Assembly: GCA_007121075.1 (NCBI GenBank)
Contig: SKMK01000035.1
Span: 50,308 to 114,307, forward strand
Source of the DNA: Syntrophomonadaceae bacterium
GTDB lineage: Bacteria; Bacillota; Dethiobacteria; DTU022
Direction: 5' to 3'
DNA length: 64,000 bases
This document shows positions 61,518-64,000 of the stretch, piece by piece. The translations under genes and the position numbers were made by a program. Below the pieces are notes generated by a model that was not told the origin of the DNA, made no database searches, and was given only the letters and a program-made list of their open reading frames with translations. Numbering within the stretch: the first letter of the stretch is position 1; each line of letters opens with the position of its first letter.

Positions 61518-61603
61518 TAACCGGGTTTGCGGTAGTTTGTGGTCCGGATTTAAATTGCGATTCCGGTTAAAATACGGCATTTTTAACAGCGGGGAAGGTA
61601 ACC

Positions 61604-62590
61604 ATGGCAGTTGAGTTAAAGAAAGAAACAATAGAAACCCTTTACCGGTATTACGCGGAACCGGGGCCTTCTTTGAACTGGCCCCATATTTTTGCCCTGC
61701 CTGCCTGGCTTCAAAGCTGGTGGGAGGCCTTCGGAAAGGGTTACACCCTCTGCTTGCGCTCAATCTGGCAAGAAAGGGAATTGATCGGTATCGCTCCTAT
61801 GATGGCCAGGGGGGGAAATGCTTACCTGATTGGCAGCAGCGATGTCTGCGATTATCTTGATTTTGTAACCCGTCCCGGCCGGGAAAAAGCTTTTTTCAAT
61901 GCCCTCCTGCCGGCCCTGCGAAGTGAAGGCTTCAGCAAGCTTGTGATGGAGGCTCAGCGACCGGACTCTGTTTTCTTCTGCGCCCTGGCTGATTTTAATG
62001 AAAGCCCCGGCTTTCCCGCTGCAGTTGAGTTTGCCCGGGAAGATGAAACCTTTACACTCAACCTCCCCGGGTCCTGGGAAGATTACCTGGCCCTTTTAAG
62101 CAAAAAGCAGCGCCACGAGGTGAGGCGCAAACTGCGCCGCCTGGACAGGGACACTCAAGATTACCGCTATCATGTAATCAAAGAAAACGGGGCGATGCAG
62201 GATTTTATTCCTTCATTTTTTAAACTCCTGCAAGATCATCCAGATAAAGCGAATTTCTTGACCCCCCAGATGGAGCATTACTTCCGGATTTTGATCGACA
62301 ATATGGCCCGCGAAAGCCTGGCCCGGATTGGCCTGCTCGAAATTAACGGTTCCAATGCCGCAGCCGTTCTTTACTTCAACTACAGCGGTTGCATCTATCT
62401 TTATAACAGCGGTTTCAATTCTAAATACCGACCCCTGAGCGCCGGCCTGCTGTCCAAGGTGTTTTTAATCAATGAAGCTATTGAGCAGGGCAGCCGGGTT
62501 TATGATTTTTTAAAAGGCCGTGAAATTTACAAAAGCCGTCTGGGCGGAACTGCTGTTCCCGTTTACCGGGCGGAAGTCACGCTGGAATGA
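61604..62590 (+). CDS. CelD/BcsL-type (FemAB-like) GNAT acyltransferase
   Basis: 328 residues. WLQSWWEAFGKGYTLCL, a central SKKQRHEVRRKLRRLDRDTQ helix and the C-terminal YNSGFNSKYRPLSAGLLSKV, YDFLKGREIYKSRLGG match the Acetyltransf_6 (CelD/BcsL) family. Members are tied to exopolysaccharide or cell-envelope synthesis. It lies between a CoA-transferase/GNAT fusion and a glycosyltransferase, so a role in surface polymer modification is plausible but inferred. ATG 61604 follows GGGGAAGGT. Confidence 0.82.
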   Translation: MAVELKKETIETLYRYYAEPGPSLNWPHIFALPAWLQSWWEAFGKGYTLCLRSIWQERELIGIAPMMARGGNAYLIGSSDVCDYLDFVTRPGREKAFFNALLPALRSEGFSKLVMEAQRPDSVFFCALADFNESPGFPAAVEFAREDETFTLNLPGSWEDYLALLSKKQRHEVRRKLRRLDRDTQDYRYHVIKENGAMQDFIPSFFKLLQDHPDKANFLTPQMEHYFRILIDNMARESLARIGLLEINGSNAAAVLYFNYSGCIYLYNSGFNSKYRPLSAGLLSKVFLINEAIEQGSRVYDFLKGREIYKSRLGGTAVPVYRAEVTLE

Positions 62591-62761
62591 TACCGGGGTT
62601 GCAGCAGCTGCCGCAAAATGTAGAACCGCCTTTAACATCCACGGGACCGGATTATTATCCGGTTACTGGAGATTATGAATAATAATGGCATGAATAAAAA
62701 GTAAGGCTGTCAACACTATACAGGTAGACGAGAATATTTACCGGGATAGAAGGTATAAAAG

Positions 62762-63955
62762 ATGCGATTAGCGGTCTTAAGTATCCACAGTTCACCGCTG
62801 GGACGGGCCGGCAGCAAGGACACCGGCGGGATGAGCACGTACCTGCGCGGCCTGTCTACTGCCCTGGGCCAGAGGGGCCACCGGGTTGACCTTTTTACCC
62901 GCGATGCCGGACGAAATGAGATAACAGGGGTAGCTCCGAATGTGCGCCTGGTCTGCCCCGGAGACGGATTGGGTCGGCTCGATAAGAAAGAACTTTACCC
63001 TCACTGCCCTGCCGTGGCGGAAAGCATCGACCGGTTCAGCAGCCTTGATGACGGTGGTGGATACGACTATATTTTCAGCCACTACTGGCTGTCCGGAGTG
63101 GTGGGGCGGATCCTGCAGGAACGCTGGAACATCCCCCACCTGCTGATGTTCCATACCCTGGGCCGGGCCAAAAATGAAGCCTGCCCCGGGGAAAAGGAGC
63201 CCTGGTTGCGGCTTGAAACCGAAGCGGAACTGGCCCGGGAGTGCGATCTGCTTGTTACCGCAGCGGAGCGGGAAAGAGAGCGGATTGTAGAATATTATGG
63301 CCTGGAACGGGGAAAAGTAATCCTTGTTCCCTGCGGTATTGACCGGTCTTTATTTTATCCCTTCGATCAAAAAGGGTGCCTGGAGGCAAAACAGCAAGCC
63401 GGGGGACGGTCGGAGGGTAAAACAATCCTGGCGGTGGGCCGGATCGAGCCGGTTAAAGGATTCGATCTGCTGCTGGAGGCGGCCTCGTTGCTGCCCGCTG
63501 AAGATGACTTCGAAATCTTTATCGCAGGCGGCGATCACAAGAGCAAGGTCCTGACCGCAGCTTTGAAAGAAAAAGCCGGTGCCCTGGGCCTGGGCGGTAA
63601 AATTAACTTTACCGGGGTCGTCGGATACGACCGGCTTCCAGCTTATTATAATGCGGCTGATGTTACTGTAATTCCTTCCTATTACGAAAGCTTCGGCCTG
63701 GTGGCCCTGGAATCGGCAGCCTGCGGTACTCCTGTGGTGGCTTCCCCGGTGGGAGTGCTGCCTGAACTGGTTGCCCGGGATAGCGCCTGCGGCACCCTTG
63801 TAGAGGAACGCGATCCAGTTAAGTGGGCGGCGGCTATCCACAGGACATATACCGGTAAGGTGAGAAAATCAAGCCGGGATCTGGATGCCGTCCTTGCTCC
63901 TTACAGCTGGCCTGAAGCAGCTGTGAAACTTGAATCGGCCCTGCGCTCGCTCTAA
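62762..63955 (+). CDS. Family 4/1-type (GT-B) glycosyltransferase
   Basis: 397 residues. The N-terminal Rossmann domain opens MRLAVLSIHSSPLGRAGSKD and TGGMSTYLRGLSTALGQRGH, as in MshA or sucrose-phosphate-synthase-like retaining enzymes. The nucleotide-sugar domain has AVGRIEPVKGFDLLLEA and the E-x7-E motif in ESFGLVALESAACGTPVV. No signal peptide or membrane helix. Acceptor and donor sugars are unknown; a gap of 171 bp separates it from the CelD-like gene. ATG 62762 follows GAAGGT. Confidence 0.92.
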   Translation: MRLAVLSIHSSPLGRAGSKDTGGMSTYLRGLSTALGQRGHRVDLFTRDAGRNEITGVAPNVRLVCPGDGLGRLDKKELYPHCPAVAESIDRFSSLDDGGGYDYIFSHYWLSGVVGRILQERWNIPHLLMFHTLGRAKNEACPGEKEPWLRLETEAELARECDLLVTAAERERERIVEYYGLERGKVILVPCGIDRSLFYPFDQKGCLEAKQQAGGRSEGKTILAVGRIEPVKGFDLLLEAASLLPAEDDFEIFIAGGDHKSKVLTAALKEKAGALGLGGKINFTGVVGYDRLPAYYNAADVTVIPSYYESFGLVALESAACGTPVVASPVGVLPELVARDSACGTLVEERDPVKWAAAIHRTYTGKVRKSSRDLDAVLAPYSWPEAAVKLESALRSL

Positions 63956-64000
63956 GATGCCGTATCAACTCGTATAAAAATCTTACAGAATACTAACACA

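Noticed and set aside
1..64000. CRISPR arrays, transposons, prophage, toxin-antitoxin or defence systems
   Set aside because: Looked for regularly spaced repeats, transposase/integrase motifs and small paired genes; none could be supported.

Overview
The window is a continuous piece of chromosome from an anaerobic, low-oxygen-lifestyle Bacillota (Clostridia-type; Peptococcia, Dethiobacteria or Syntrophomonadia grade, inferred from gene order and content rather than from any 16S gene). Supporting signs are the division cluster ftsQ-ftsA-ftsZ ... ylmD-ylmE-ylmG-ylmH-divIVA-ileS, the gmk-rpoZ-coaBC-priA-def-fmt-rsmB-prpC-prkC-rsgA-rpe block, RemA, RqcH, T-box and FMN riboswitch control, strictly anaerobic class III ribonucleotide reductase, and strong GGAGG-type ribosome binding sites with many GTG/TTG starts. 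No rRNA, CRISPR array, transposase, integrase or prophage gene was seen.

Layout. 1-3.1 kb: end of ftsQ, then ftsA and ftsZ. 3.1-6.3 kb: nrdR-nrdD-nrdG behind a promoter carrying two NrdR boxes. 6.4-11.5 kb: ylm division cluster with an inserted HlyD-like membrane-fusion protein and a DivIVA with a long acidic/aromatic tail; sepF is not there. 11.5-16.9 kb: T-box leader, ileS, lspA, lgt, rluD. 16.9-31.9 kb: rqcH (minus), then yicC-remA-gmk-rpoZ-coaBC, a DUF95/SpoIIM membrane protein (minus), and priA-def-fmt-rsmB-prpC-prkC-rsgA-rpe. 32.1-36.0 kb: FMN riboswitch and the complete riboflavin operon ribD-ribE-ribBA-ribH. 36.0-40.3 kb: polA-mutM-coaE. 40.4-42.4 kb: an overlapping pair of nitrilase-superfamily genes, the first without any catalytic residue.

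42.5-64 kb is more accessory: a YbaK-type editing domain, a GPH sugar symporter with a six-hairpin glycosidase, tRNA-Leu(GAG), an AT-richer GH15 glucoamylase-like gene, an EAL-HDOD signalling protein, an OFA-type MFS transporter, an operon of aminotransferase, fused GlpA-like/NADH oxidoreductase and DUF1667 protein, an M23 peptidase, an MscS channel, a transaldolase-like aldolase, a CoA-transferase fused to a GNAT domain, a CelD/FemAB-like acyltransferase and a glycosyltransferase.

Most notable: (1) three genes (ribE, the OFA transporter and the CoA-transferase) whose conserved N-termini and Shine-Dalgarno spacing point to near-cognate start codons CTG, ATT and ATA; (2) a pseudoenzyme/enzyme nitrilase pair; (3) the odd DivIVA tail; (4) a division cluster lacking spoIIGA-sigE-sigG and sepF but containing an HlyD-like protein; (5) a one-chain fusion of two flavoprotein oxidoreductases normally encoded separately. 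Family assignments come from reading motifs by eye; no database search was run.
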